Shown piece by piece: positions 7,975 through 16,413 of a stretch of DNA of 64,000 nucleotides (its first letter is position 1; each line of letters starts with the position of its first letter). The notes beneath the pieces were generated by a model. It searched no databases and was not told where the DNA came from. It was given only the letters and a program-made list of their open reading frames with translations. The translations under genes and the position numbers were made by a program. Source of the DNA: Algoriphagus lacus. GTDB taxonomy: Bacteria; Bacteroidota; Bacteroidia; Cytophagales; Cyclobacteriaceae. The stretch lies in the NCBI RefSeq assembly GCF_003583985.1, contig NZ_QXML01000004.1, positions 248,001 to 312,000 on the forward strand. The letters are read 5' to 3'.

Positions 7975-8793
7975 ATGAAAAACCAAAACCAACCTTCACT
8001 GAGAACCCCAATGCTGATTGTGGGTTCTCGACTGTTTTATGAGCGTGCTTTTCCCGCTGGGATGAAGGAGCACTTTGATCTCCATTATTTTGACCATAAA
8101 GGTTTCTACCACAACCCCGGATTATTGGAAAGTGCCTACCAAAATTTAGAGGAAATTGTAGCTGAAATTGAGATTTTCCGGCAAAACTTTGGCTTGGAAA
8201 AATTCTTTTTGTTTGGACATAGCGGGCATGCTTACATGACACTGGAATATGCCAAATCATTTCCAAATCAAATCTTGGGGTTGGTCTTGTGTGGCTGCAG
8301 TCCTGATTTAAGTCCAAAATCTCACCTAGCAGCAGAGAACTATTTTACTCAGCTTGCAGATGAAAATCGAAAGCAAATTTTCGAACAGGACATGGCAGGC
8401 TTATTCAGTAAAATTCAAGCAGAACCTGACTTGAGGTTTACCCATTTTGTTCTATGCCAAAAGGCTAAGAACTGGTTTAATCCGAATTACGATGCTGCCT
8501 GGCTTTGGAAGGATGTCCCAACCCATTTACCCACCTTGGATTACGTCTGGGGAAAACTATTCCGTGACTATGAAGTATGCCAAAACCTGGAGAAAATCAC
8601 CTTTCCGGTTCTATTCCTTCAAGGGAAGTATGATTTTGTAGCAGGTCCAGCTTCAAGTTGGGAAAGCATTATTTCCAAATTACCAGATGTTAAAGAAAGC
8701 ATTTTTGAATTGAGCGGACATTATCCAATGGTAGATGAGCCAGAGGCTTTTCTGGAGGTTTTGTGTCATTGGACCAATAACTTGATTAATTGA
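7975..8793 (+). CDS. Alpha/beta hydrolase
   Basis: I choose the ATG at 7975 (272 residues). A longer form from a TTG at 7912 adds 21 residues with no family likeness. The fold is an alpha/beta hydrolase: a nucleophile elbow GHSGH, an acid-containing segment FLQGKYDFVAGP, and a C-terminal histidine in LSGHYPMVDEPEAF. These supply the Ser-Asp-His triad. It may act on an ester, lactone or peptide; proline iminopeptidase-like enzymes are related. TAATTTTG at 7907-7914 fits a -7 box without a clear -33, so it may have its own promoter or be read from the sigma/VOC operon. Confidence 0.85.
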   Translation: MKNQNQPSLRTPMLIVGSRLFYERAFPAGMKEHFDLHYFDHKGFYHNPGLLESAYQNLEEIVAEIEIFRQNFGLEKFFLFGHSGHAYMTLEYAKSFPNQILGLVLCGCSPDLSPKSHLAAENYFTQLADENRKQIFEQDMAGLFSKIQAEPDLRFTHFVLCQKAKNWFNPNYDAAWLWKDVPTHLPTLDYVWGKLFRDYEVCQNLEKITFPVLFLQGKYDFVAGPASSWESIISKLPDVKESIFELSGHYPMVDEPEAFLEVLCHWTNNLIN

Positions 8794-9137
8794 GTTTTTT
8801 AGCTGGTTCTTTTTTTTTTCTAGTTATCCACTTTATTGCCTAATCAAAAGAAAAGGAATATTAGGTACAGTTTCAATTGCTATGGTTAGATATCCAGTGG
8901 TCTGGGGAATTCAGTCCTGTAGCTTAAGGACAGCTGAGTAATTTCCACAGCTTGCTCAACTTAAAATTTTATTGGGGTTAGAAACGGGAAATCCAAATTC
9001 CCCAGATGCTTGCTTACTCGAAAATCAGCCCTAAGTTTTTTTAGAGATAAATTTGTCCTCAGCATCTTATCATTTACATAAACACTATTAATGTTTAAAA
9101 ACTTTAAAACGATCCAATAAAATACCTGATAAACGAT
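8794..9137. other. AT-rich intergenic stretch without recognised gene
   Basis: I see no convincing coding region, RNA gene or hairpin terminator here. A long T-run near 8811-8820 follows the hydrolase stop but has no stem before it. Antisense frames at the right end are shadows of the receiver gene. Confidence 0.5.
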
Positions 9138-9145
9138 ACTTTTGT
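9138..9145 (+). promoter_or_regulatory. Candidate -7 element of the receiver gene
   Basis: TACTTTTG matches TAnnTTTG and lies 23 bases before the ATG at 9169. No good -33 TTG lies 19-21 bases upstream, so this is a weak prediction. Confidence 0.35.
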
Positions 9146-9168
9146 ATTTGTAACCGGTAGCGTTTATA

Positions 9169-9600
9169 ATGGGAGTATTTAAAATTGGTGAAGTTTTTTT
9201 AGTAGATGATGACCCTATCGTAAAAATGGTAGCCATCAAAATTTTGAAAAATATCGGCTTTGAAAGAACCATTACTCAATTTGAAAATGGACATACTGCA
9301 CTACTCGAAATAAAAAAGAGAGTTGCCGATCAAACTTTAATCCATCAGGCTGAACCTGTTTTATTGCTTTTGGATATCAATATGCCTGTCATGGATGCTT
9401 GGGGATTTTTGAATGAGTTTAGCCAACTAAGCCAAGATGTTCGAGGTCATTTTTTGATTTCCATAATTACCAGTTCAATTGACAGTCAAGATCGGAAAAT
9501 GGCATTCTCCTACTCAGATGTCAAGGACTACATTACCAAACCCATTTCCGGAAAGCACGTCACGGACTTTCTAACCAAACACGGACTTTACGAGGAATAG
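9169..9600 (+). CDS. Stand-alone response regulator receiver (CheY-like)
   Basis: This 143-residue protein is a single receiver domain with no output domain. The acidic pocket is VDDDP (Asp13-15), the phosphoacceptor is Asp69 (LLLDINMP), the switch residue lies in ITSSID (Thr101/Ser102), and Lys124 lies in YITKPIS. Single receivers of this kind act in phosphorelays or bind partner proteins. No kinase is next to it, so its phosphodonor may be encoded elsewhere; the HisKA_3 kinase at 2762 already has a dedicated partner. Confidence 0.9.
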   Translation: MGVFKIGEVFLVDDDPIVKMVAIKILKNIGFERTITQFENGHTALLEIKKRVADQTLIHQAEPVLLLLDINMPVMDAWGFLNEFSQLSQDVRGHFLISIITSSIDSQDRKMAFSYSDVKDYITKPISGKHVTDFLTKHGLYEE

Positions 9601-9670
9601 AAACCTTCATTTAAAGGATTTAAAAACAGTCTCTGAATCTGGATTCCCAGATCATTTTCTCTAAAGGAAA

Positions 9671-9704
9671 CAAAAAAACCTCCGTCCGAATCGAACAGAG
9701 GTTT
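9671..9704 (-). terminator. Terminator of the first PKD lipoprotein gene
   Basis: AAACCTC (9676-9682) and GAGGTTT (9698-9704) form a hairpin with a T-tract on the minus strand (A-run at 9672-9678). It lies 25 bases beyond the stop at 9729 and also separates it from the convergent receiver gene. Confidence 0.8.
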
Positions 9705-9728
9705 CTCTAAAATAACCCTAAAATCAAT

Positions 9729-12062
9729 TTACCAGATATGGATATTCGAGCCGGGAATATCCTCAAAGTTCATATTGAAGGTTTTGAGCCTGTCTTGAAG
9801 AGAATTTTTCACAGATATTCCATGTTGACCCGATTTGGCAATCGTAGAATTCTTGATCACTAAAGCTCCTTCAGGCACATCATCCACATGAATTGCTGCT
9901 GAAAAACGGTCCGGAGAGGTTTTACCAGCATGCAGAATTTCAGCATAATTAAATTCATTCTCCTGACTGGTGGTAGAGATCAGGATACCAAGCCAAGATC
10001 CTGGAGTTTCTTCCAGACCTTGAATCCTCACAGTTCCACCGGCTATTCCGTCCAATTTCAAATAGGACTCACCGAGATTTCCAGGAAGAACCGAAATTCC
10101 AGCACCTGGCATCATTTTCAAAGTTACTCCTGCTTCCAGTCTAAGGCCTGATTTAATGATCAGGTTATTAGTGCTTTGGCCTTTGACCAAATAGGGAACC
10201 CTTTGCAAAAATCCTTTCCAAGTAACCTCCTTTACCCCGAAATCAATAGGCTGTTGGCTATCAACCAATACTTCAGCCTTTCCGTTGCTTTCAAATCTGT
10301 TGTTGTAACCAAGTTTCTCCACATGGTTTGTCGAAACAACGATAGGATAGGAATCATGATTATTCACTGAATTCATATTGAAATCAAAGAAACTTGCCTC
10401 TCCTTTTGTCACCAATCCGCTGGCTTTCCCTTTATCCAAAATGGTGTGTTCAACAGAAGCCCAAGTTTGCCTGCCAAATGTTAGAGTTGCAGATTCATTT
10501 CCCGATACTACTGGATTGCTTCCCGCATGGCGAATCTCTGCCCATAAAATTTTGCTTTGTTGGCTACCTGAATTTTCAATATGGATTCCTTTCCAATAAC
10601 CCTTTGTTTTCGTAATCCCTTCAATCACCACAGGTTTTCCCATTTCCCCAAGCAACAGAATCTTGGATTGCTGAATCACACGGATTCCCGTATTTTCTGC
10701 CATGTTGATGTGAGCTCCATCAGAGATTACCCAATTGCTTCCTCCGTATATCACTAAATCCTCAAGGATATCATAATCGGCTTCAAAAGTCGGCCAGATG
10801 TGTTCTGTTCCATCATTGAGCCGTGCCTCAATCACTTGAATCTTTCCTGGTCCAATCTGATTCAGGATTGAAACATCCCTTACCAGATAAGCTGGAATTC
10901 GAAGGTGTGCTGTGGTGTTATTCTCAATTTTGCAGGAAATAAATTCAGAGAAATTGCCCCCGTAAACAAATTCAAGTCCTACCCCCCGGTTGGAGTGAAT
11001 GTTGGTCTTTATCAGTCTGACCAACCCACCTTCTTCGACCATCAAGGCAGTCCCCAAAGGTCCCTGGCCAGCATTTTTGATTTCCACACCGCGGAGAATG
11101 TTTCCGGGACTTCCAGACTCCATCAGGATTCCTTCCCAAAACCCAAGGGTATTCTCCTTGCCTTGGAATACAATTCCCAAATTGTCCAGTGGTGCATCAG
11201 CGATCAAGGTACCATTCGGAGAAATAGTCAATCGGACATCTTGTTCAAAACCAATCCGTACTCCTGGTTTGACTGTTAACCTTGCCCCTACCTTAATATC
11301 CTTGGTGATGATATAATCAAAAAGCATGTCCTGATCGACAAAAACATTTTCCAAAACCCGGTCCTGAAGGATATCTCCGGTGATTAGAATTGAACCGTCG
11401 GCGCCACCGTTATCCTCTTTAACCAAGATTTCAACCAAGTCCACAGAGAAATTTGACTGTACCTTTACAGTAAGTTTTACTAAATAATTACCTGGCTTGT
11501 CGGGTTGAAAATTAGCCACAGCATCGTCAGGAAACCGAATTTCCGCCAGACTTCCTTCAGGCTTTTGGATTATTTCCCAAATAAATTCCATCGCTCCTCC
11601 AAGTTCATTGACAGACTTCGACCCATCGAGTTGAATTGAATTCCCAATCACAATCTCACGGTTTTCGCCAGCCTTGGCTTCAAGTTTGGAAACCGGGCCT
11701 TCAACGACAATGACTCTCACAGTATCTGTATCAAACCAACTTTGATAAGTAACGGTCAATTTGAATACATACTCTCCCGGCTTATTTGTAGAAAACTGAA
11801 CCGCAACCTTATTTAATGTAGAGGTCTTAATCGTTGCTCCTTCAGGTTTTTCGATCAATTCCCATTGATAATTGATGGGGGCTCCGACAGAATTTACGGA
11901 TTCACTTCCATCCAATATGGCTACGGCATTTGGAACCAACTGCTGTTCCTCTCCCGCTTCCGCAATCAATGGATTGGTCGGCTCTTCATCTATTTCTTCA
12001 CAAGAGGAAACTAACCCTGCAAATACTAACAGGATCAATCCCAAAATTTTAAAATTCTTCAT
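9729..12062 (-). CDS. PKD-like and right-handed beta-helix surface lipoprotein (copy A)
   Basis: This 777-residue protein has a lipoprotein signal peptide with Cys21 (GLVSSC), followed by an acidic EEIDEEP segment, typical of surface-exposed Bacteroidota lipoproteins. Two PKD-type immunoglobulin-like domains follow (about 35-120 and 125-215; motifs such as DGSESVNS and PGEYVFKLTV). The remainder (about 220-777) contains repeated short strand units with GILMESG, GIRVIQQSK and AEIRHAG, as in right-handed parallel beta-helix proteins. It is a close paralogue of the gene at 12295-14625, with a nearly identical signal region. Probable role: surface adhesion or binding of glycans; no catalytic motif is recognised. 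It has its own leader, duplicated from that upstream of 15221. Confidence 0.85.
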   Translation of the reverse strand: MKNFKILGLILLVFAGLVSSCEEIDEEPTNPLIAEAGEEQQLVPNAVAILDGSESVNSVGAPINYQWELIEKPEGATIKTSTLNKVAVQFSTNKPGEYVFKLTVTYQSWFDTDTVRVIVVEGPVSKLEAKAGENREIVIGNSIQLDGSKSVNELGGAMEFIWEIIQKPEGSLAEIRFPDDAVANFQPDKPGNYLVKLTVKVQSNFSVDLVEILVKEDNGGADGSILITGDILQDRVLENVFVDQDMLFDYIITKDIKVGARLTVKPGVRIGFEQDVRLTISPNGTLIADAPLDNLGIVFQGKENTLGFWEGILMESGSPGNILRGVEIKNAGQGPLGTALMVEEGGLVRLIKTNIHSNRGVGLEFVYGGNFSEFISCKIENNTTAHLRIPAYLVRDVSILNQIGPGKIQVIEARLNDGTEHIWPTFEADYDILEDLVIYGGSNWVISDGAHINMAENTGIRVIQQSKILLLGEMGKPVVIEGITKTKGYWKGIHIENSGSQQSKILWAEIRHAGSNPVVSGNESATLTFGRQTWASVEHTILDKGKASGLVTKGEASFFDFNMNSVNNHDSYPIVVSTNHVEKLGYNNRFESNGKAEVLVDSQQPIDFGVKEVTWKGFLQRVPYLVKGQSTNNLIIKSGLRLEAGVTLKMMPGAGISVLPGNLGESYLKLDGIAGGTVRIQGLEETPGSWLGILISTTSQENEFNYAEILHAGKTSPDRFSAAIHVDDVPEGALVIKNSTIAKSGQHGISVKNSLQDRLKTFNMNFEDIPGSNIHIW

Positions 12063-12170
12063 TTGAGTTGGTTTAGTTGTCTTGAAAAATTCAATTCACT
12101 TCCCAGATTGGATTTCAGATGCTCAGGTTGCATGCACTGACAAAATTTTATTTGGAAACTTTAGGCCAAA
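12061..12170 (-). repeat. Duplicated 5' leader, copy A
   Basis: Bases 12061-12120 are identical to 15220-15279, and similarity continues with a few changes to about 12170 (including the palindrome TGCATGCA at 12129-12136). It is the promoter/leader of the 12062 lipoprotein gene; the other copy precedes a different lipoprotein gene at 15221. Conservation stops at the start codon, although the encoded proteins differ. Confidence 0.85.
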
Positions 12171-12204
12171 AAAAGAGGCTGCCTCTTCAGGAAGGACAGC
12201 CTCT
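12168..12204 (-). terminator. Terminator after lipoprotein copy B
   Basis: AGAGGCTG (12174-12181) pairs with CAGCCTCT (12197-12204); on the minus strand the stem is followed by a T-run (12168-12174). It ends the 15221-12295 transcript just upstream of the leader of copy A. Confidence 0.75.
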
Positions 12205-12294
12205 TATTTATTCTGGTAGGTGTCTGATTCAATTTACCTCCAGCCAAAGCGAAGGCATGAAGTATGAGACGATCTATTTTTTTGAAAAAATTTG

Positions 12295-14625
12295 TTATTC
12301 CCAAGCAAAAATTTCTTCTCCGCCAATCTCTTCAAAAACCAAACCGGAGGTTTTCAACAAATCCCTGAAATCTTTATTGATGGAAATCCCATGGAGTCCT
12401 GTAAAAGCGATTTTCACCTGCTGCATCACCAATGATCCTTGTGGTAAATGGTTCACCCTGACAGCAGCTGTCACTTGGTTTGGAACGACCCGACCGGCAT
12501 GAAGAATTTCGGCATGTTGGATTAGGTTCTGGGTGTTATTGGTGGAATATACGATTCCATCCCAGCTACCTGAGGTTGAATTGGTTCCTTGAATCACGAC
12601 TGGTCTTCCCGCCAAGCCTTCAATTGCCAAATACCCCAGGGAACCATTGGCATTCTTCACCTCTATTTTGCTGGCAGGTTGCATTTTGATAATTGCTCCA
12701 GCTTTAATCCTCATGCCAGATTGGATGTTAAGATTTTTTCCCTGTCCCCGAACGACATAAGGCACTTGACTCAAAAAACCCTTCCAAATGATTTCTCCAT
12801 TTGTCTTTATGAGTGGCTTAAATCCGTCAACGGCTACTTCCTGAATGCTATTATCCTCCATTACGGTTAAGTAATCCAAATATTCCACTAACTCAGCTCC
12901 TACTACGATCGGACGACCCAAATGGCCCTTGATCGCATTTTCCTTAAATTCAAGCCTTATCCCGTCTACCCAAGCTTCAAATCCGTTTCCACGCCCTTGG
13001 GCTAAAAGGGAGCGACTCATTTTTAGGTAGGCTCCATTTCCAAGTTTTACAGTGGCAGGCTCTTGCCCTTCAATAGGTTCACTTCCTGCATGACGGATTT
13101 CGGTGTATAGAATACTGCTGGGATTGTTTTGGGAATTTTCGATATAAATTCCTTTCCAAGATCCCATTTCCTTGGACATGCCCTCAATTTTCACCGGACT
13201 GTTTGCTTGACCGAATAATTTTAGTGAAGCCCCTCCGATCACCCGGATAGACTTATTTTCAGCCATATTGACCTTCGTTCCTGAAGAAATATTCAAATTG
13301 GACCCGTTGTAAACCACCAAGTCCGTCAAGACCTCGTACTCAACATTAAAATTTGGCCAAGAATTATCTAAGCCATTGAAAATCCTTCCATCTGTCACCT
13401 GAATAGGTCCATTTTGGATTTGATTCTCAAAAACCAGGCTGGCGATCAATCTGGCAGGCATCTTAAGCGGGGCTATTTCATTTTCCCGGATTGTATTATC
13501 CTTAAATTCAACGATATAAGCCGAGTCATCAAACCAAATCCCAATTCCAAGATTATACTGAATTTTGGAGAAATTAAGAAAGAGTTTGGTCTGCGGTCCC
13601 ACCTTTAGGCCATAACCTAGATTTCCGGCATCTCTAATTTCTATTCCGCTGATGTATTCCATAGGATTTTGGGAAAGAAGTTGGATCCCATCCCAATATC
13701 CTTTCTGTGCTTGCTTACCCTGAAAAACAATAGGCTTGTTGTTGAAATCTAACGTATAGGCTTTGAGAGATGCGGAAGGATCTATAATCAGGCCAGTACC
13801 TTCTTCAAATCCTATCCTTACTCCGGGTTCTATGGTAAGCTTGGCTCCACGAACGATGACATCCTTAGTCACCAAGTAATCCAACTTGTCGGAATCATTT
13901 AAAAACACATCTGTCAAAACCCTATCAGAGGTAATATCTCCCTGAATAAGGATTGGCTGTTGATCAGATCCAGAGCCTTGCTCAACCGTAATTTTTATGA
14001 GATCAAATGAAGTTTTTGTTCCGACTTTCACGGTGAGCTTGATCAAATACTCCCCACTCGCATCGGGCACAATAGAGGTAACCGCTTCATTCGAAATCCG
14101 AATTTGGGACAGGCTACCTTGAGGCTTTTGGATTAATTCCCAAACAAACTCCATAGCTCCTCCCAATTCATTGATAGAACCTAAAGCACTCAATGGCACT
14201 TCCTGAGACAAGGAGGCTACCCTATCCTCTCCTGCGCTCGCAACCAAACGCGCCTCGGTCGATTCCTTAACCTTTATTATTACCCGATCAGTAGATGTCC
14301 AACTTTGATAACTCACCGTCAACTCGAAAACATAATCTCCTACTTTGTCAGCAGAGAAATTTACAGCAGGTTTATCCAAGTTAGAAGTTGCCACCGTGGC
14401 TCCTTGAGGCTTTTCGATGAGTTTCCATTCATAATTCATCGTCTGTCCTATAGAATTTACAGATTGACTCGCGTCCAAAACAGTCTGGGAACCTGCTTCG
14501 ATTTCCTGTTCTTCTCCGGCTTCTGCCGTCAGTGGATTGGTCGGCTCTTCTTCTATTTCTTCACAAGAGGTAACTAACCCTGCAAACAACAAGAGGATTA
14601 ATCCGAAAATTTTAAAATTCTTCAT
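12295..14625 (-). CDS. PKD-like and right-handed beta-helix surface lipoprotein (copy B)
   Basis: This 776-residue paralogue of the 9729-12062 product has the same order: signal peptide with Cys21 (GLVTSC), acidic linker, two PKD-type domains to about residue 215, and a long beta-helix region with matching motifs (GSWKGIYIENS, TEIRHAGS). The first 40 residues are almost identical to copy A, while the rest has diverged, so the duplication is not recent along the whole gene. It follows the 193-residue lipoprotein gene by 14 bases, forming a two-gene operon with it. Surface-binding function is inferred from architecture only. Confidence 0.85.
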   Translation of the reverse strand: MKNFKIFGLILLLFAGLVTSCEEIEEEPTNPLTAEAGEEQEIEAGSQTVLDASQSVNSIGQTMNYEWKLIEKPQGATVATSNLDKPAVNFSADKVGDYVFELTVSYQSWTSTDRVIIKVKESTEARLVASAGEDRVASLSQEVPLSALGSINELGGAMEFVWELIQKPQGSLSQIRISNEAVTSIVPDASGEYLIKLTVKVGTKTSFDLIKITVEQGSGSDQQPILIQGDITSDRVLTDVFLNDSDKLDYLVTKDVIVRGAKLTIEPGVRIGFEEGTGLIIDPSASLKAYTLDFNNKPIVFQGKQAQKGYWDGIQLLSQNPMEYISGIEIRDAGNLGYGLKVGPQTKLFLNFSKIQYNLGIGIWFDDSAYIVEFKDNTIRENEIAPLKMPARLIASLVFENQIQNGPIQVTDGRIFNGLDNSWPNFNVEYEVLTDLVVYNGSNLNISSGTKVNMAENKSIRVIGGASLKLFGQANSPVKIEGMSKEMGSWKGIYIENSQNNPSSILYTEIRHAGSEPIEGQEPATVKLGNGAYLKMSRSLLAQGRGNGFEAWVDGIRLEFKENAIKGHLGRPIVVGAELVEYLDYLTVMEDNSIQEVAVDGFKPLIKTNGEIIWKGFLSQVPYVVRGQGKNLNIQSGMRIKAGAIIKMQPASKIEVKNANGSLGYLAIEGLAGRPVVIQGTNSTSGSWDGIVYSTNNTQNLIQHAEILHAGRVVPNQVTAAVRVNHLPQGSLVMQQVKIAFTGLHGISINKDFRDLLKTSGLVFEEIGGEEIFAWE

Positions 14626-14639
14626 TTGATTTCTTTGAT

Positions 14640-15221
14640 TTAGTTGGTTGGGATTAGCATGTGATATTCCCGCTCATTACCGGATTCGTCCAAAAGGCTC
14701 AACACTCCCCTTTTGAATCCATTGCCCAAATCCTGCGTCAACAGGTGATATTCCATCCGGAATTCAGAGACTGGTTCATTTCGGTCGAAATTGACCTGAG
14801 AATTGCAACTGCTTTGATACCTTTTCCTTCGAAGGGTAGGCTTAAAAATCACTTCCTCCTCCTCAAATTCAAGGGTTCCTTTTAGGTATTCCACTACAAA
14901 AGACTGGCAACCTCCCACTCCTGAGGAGGCTAAGGTGATCCAAACAAAAGATCCATCCGGGTAAATCTTCAAGCCCAATCCTGGCCGGGGATTCATAGAC
15001 CAAGGGTCTTTTGCTCCGCCAAACCATCTTCCGGTTGTCGGATTAAAAAGCTGATCGTTAAAAGAGAACTCATTGGTAAAGCTGAAGTCATCCAACCATG
15101 CTCCCTTCAATATTTCCGGCACTTCGATCACAGGAGCTGGTAAAGTGGGTTCTGGACTTTCTTCGCAAGAAGAAAGATTGATCAGGAACAGTATCCCGAT
15201 AAGTCCTAAGTACTTTTTCAT
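14640..15221 (-). CDS. Small lipoprotein of unknown function
   Basis: This 193-residue protein has a lipobox at Cys19 (INLSSC) and a Pro/Glu-rich linker. The remainder looks beta-rich (GAWLDDFSFTNEFSFND, GSFVWITLASSGVGG, FRMEYHLLTQD) with cysteine pairs that might form disulfides. The layout resembles lipocalin-like lipid-anchored proteins, but I recognise no family. It starts the operon with copy B. Its leader is the second copy of the 12061-12170 repeat. Confidence 0.7.
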   Translation of the reverse strand: MKKYLGLIGILFLINLSSCEESPEPTLPAPVIEVPEILKGAWLDDFSFTNEFSFNDQLFNPTTGRWFGGAKDPWSMNPRPGLGLKIYPDGSFVWITLASSGVGGCQSFVVEYLKGTLEFEEEEVIFKPTLRRKRYQSSCNSQVNFDRNEPVSEFRMEYHLLTQDLGNGFKRGVLSLLDESGNEREYHMLIPTN

Positions 15222-15328
15222 TTGAGTTGGTTTAGTTGTCTTGAAAAATTCAATTCACTTCCCAGATTGGATTTCAGATATGCAGGTTGCATGCACTTCA
15301 AAATTTTATTTGGAATCTCTCGGCATAA
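15220..15328 (-). repeat. Duplicated 5' leader, copy B
   Basis: This is the partner of the 12061-12170 repeat, with 60 identical bases adjoining the start codon and a similar distal half containing TGCATGCA. It drives the 193-residue lipoprotein and copy B lipoprotein operon. Confidence 0.85.
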
Positions 15329-15356
15329 AAAAAGCCCGGGAGATTTTCCCGGGCTG
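15328..15356 (-). terminator. Terminator of rmlA
   Basis: AGCCCGGGA (15334-15342) and TCCCGGGCT (15348-15356) form a nine-base-pair GC-rich stem with a five-base loop; the minus strand continues into a T-run. It is 26 bases after the rmlA stop. Confidence 0.88.
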
Positions 15357-15381
15357 AATTATTCTTTTCTAAGAGGAACGG

Positions 15382-16242
15382 TTATTTCACCAGTCTTCTC
15401 AAATATCCCCCATAACCACTTTTCCCCAACTTGTCGGCTGCTTTAAGCAATTCCTCCTTACCGATAAACCCATTTCGATAGGCGATTTCCTCAATACATC
15501 CTATTTTCAATCCTTGTCTTTCTTCGATCACTTCCACAAACTGGGCAGCCTGAAGCAAAGACTGATGTGTTCCTGTGTCCAACCAAGCAGTACCCCGGTT
15601 CAAAATGGCCACCTGAAGCTTTTCCATTTTTAGGTATTCGTTGTTTACATCTGTAATCTCCAATTCTCCACGCGGACTTGGTTTGATGTTTTTGGCAATT
15701 TCAACCACCTGATTATCATAAAAGTATAATCCGGGAACGGCGTAATTTGATTTTGGATTCTCGGGCTTTTCCTCAATGGAAATTGCCTTTTGGTTTTCAT
15801 CAAACTCGACCACCCCGTAACGCTCAGGATCATTGACATGATAGGCAAAAACAACTCCTCCATCCGGATCGGTATTTTCCTGCAATGTCTTGTGAAGCCC
15901 AGAACCATAGAAAATATTATCACCCAATACAAGAGCAACTTTATCCTGACCAATAAACTTCTCTCCAATGATGAAGGCCTGCGCCAACCCATCCGGACTG
16001 GGTTGCACAGCATATTCAAAGTTGCAACCTACCTGAGAACCGTCTCCCAAAAGTTTTTGAAAAGCAGCCGAATCCTCCGGAGTAGTAATGATTAGTATTT
16101 CCCGGATTCCTGCCATCATCAGTACAGATAATGGATAATAAATCATCGGCTTGTCGTACACGGGCATCAGCTGCTTACTAACAGCGATTGTTAGTGGATA
16201 CAAACGGGTACCGGATCCTCCGGCCAAAATAATTCCCTTCAT
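15382..16242 (-). CDS. rmlA: Glucose-1-phosphate thymidylyltransferase
   Basis: This 286-residue enzyme transfers dTMP to glucose-1-phosphate, giving dTDP-glucose, the first step of dTDP-L-rhamnose and related sugar synthesis. The nucleotide-binding signature [11 protein letters not shown] (Gly8-Thr18, Arg13) and [17 protein letters not shown] are at the N-terminus; [11 protein letters not shown] marks the metal/sugar site near residue 110. The length matches bacterial RmlA/RfbA. No rmlB, rmlC or rmlD is adjacent; the gene stands alone here, ended by a strong terminator. It is divergent from the GH32 gene. Confidence 0.93.
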   Translation of the reverse strand: MKGIILAGGSGTRLYPLTIAVSKQLMPVYDKPMIYYPLSVLMMAGIREILIITTPEDSAAFQKLLGDGSQVGCNFEYAVQPSPDGLAQAFIIGEKFIGQDKVALVLGDNIFYGSGLHKTLQENTDPDGGVVFAYHVNDPERYGVVEFDENQKAISIEEKPENPKSNYAVPGLYFYDNQVVEIAKNIKPSPRGELEITDVNNEYLKMEKLQVAILNRGTAWLDTGTHQSLLQAAQFVEVIEERQGLKIGCIEEIAYRNGFIGKEELLKAADKLGKSGYGGYLRRLVK

Positions 16243-16413
16243 GTGTTTTTAATTTGATTTTCAAAGGCCATTCCCCGGAGTGTCACTTTGGGCCTTGCTT
16301 GATTTCAACGTTTTTATGTCTTTTAAAAAGGTCGGTCAAAAGTACAGGATATATGCAAAAATTGACAGTATTTTGAAGAATCTTAGAATTCACTCCTTCG
16401 AAAAACTCATCAT

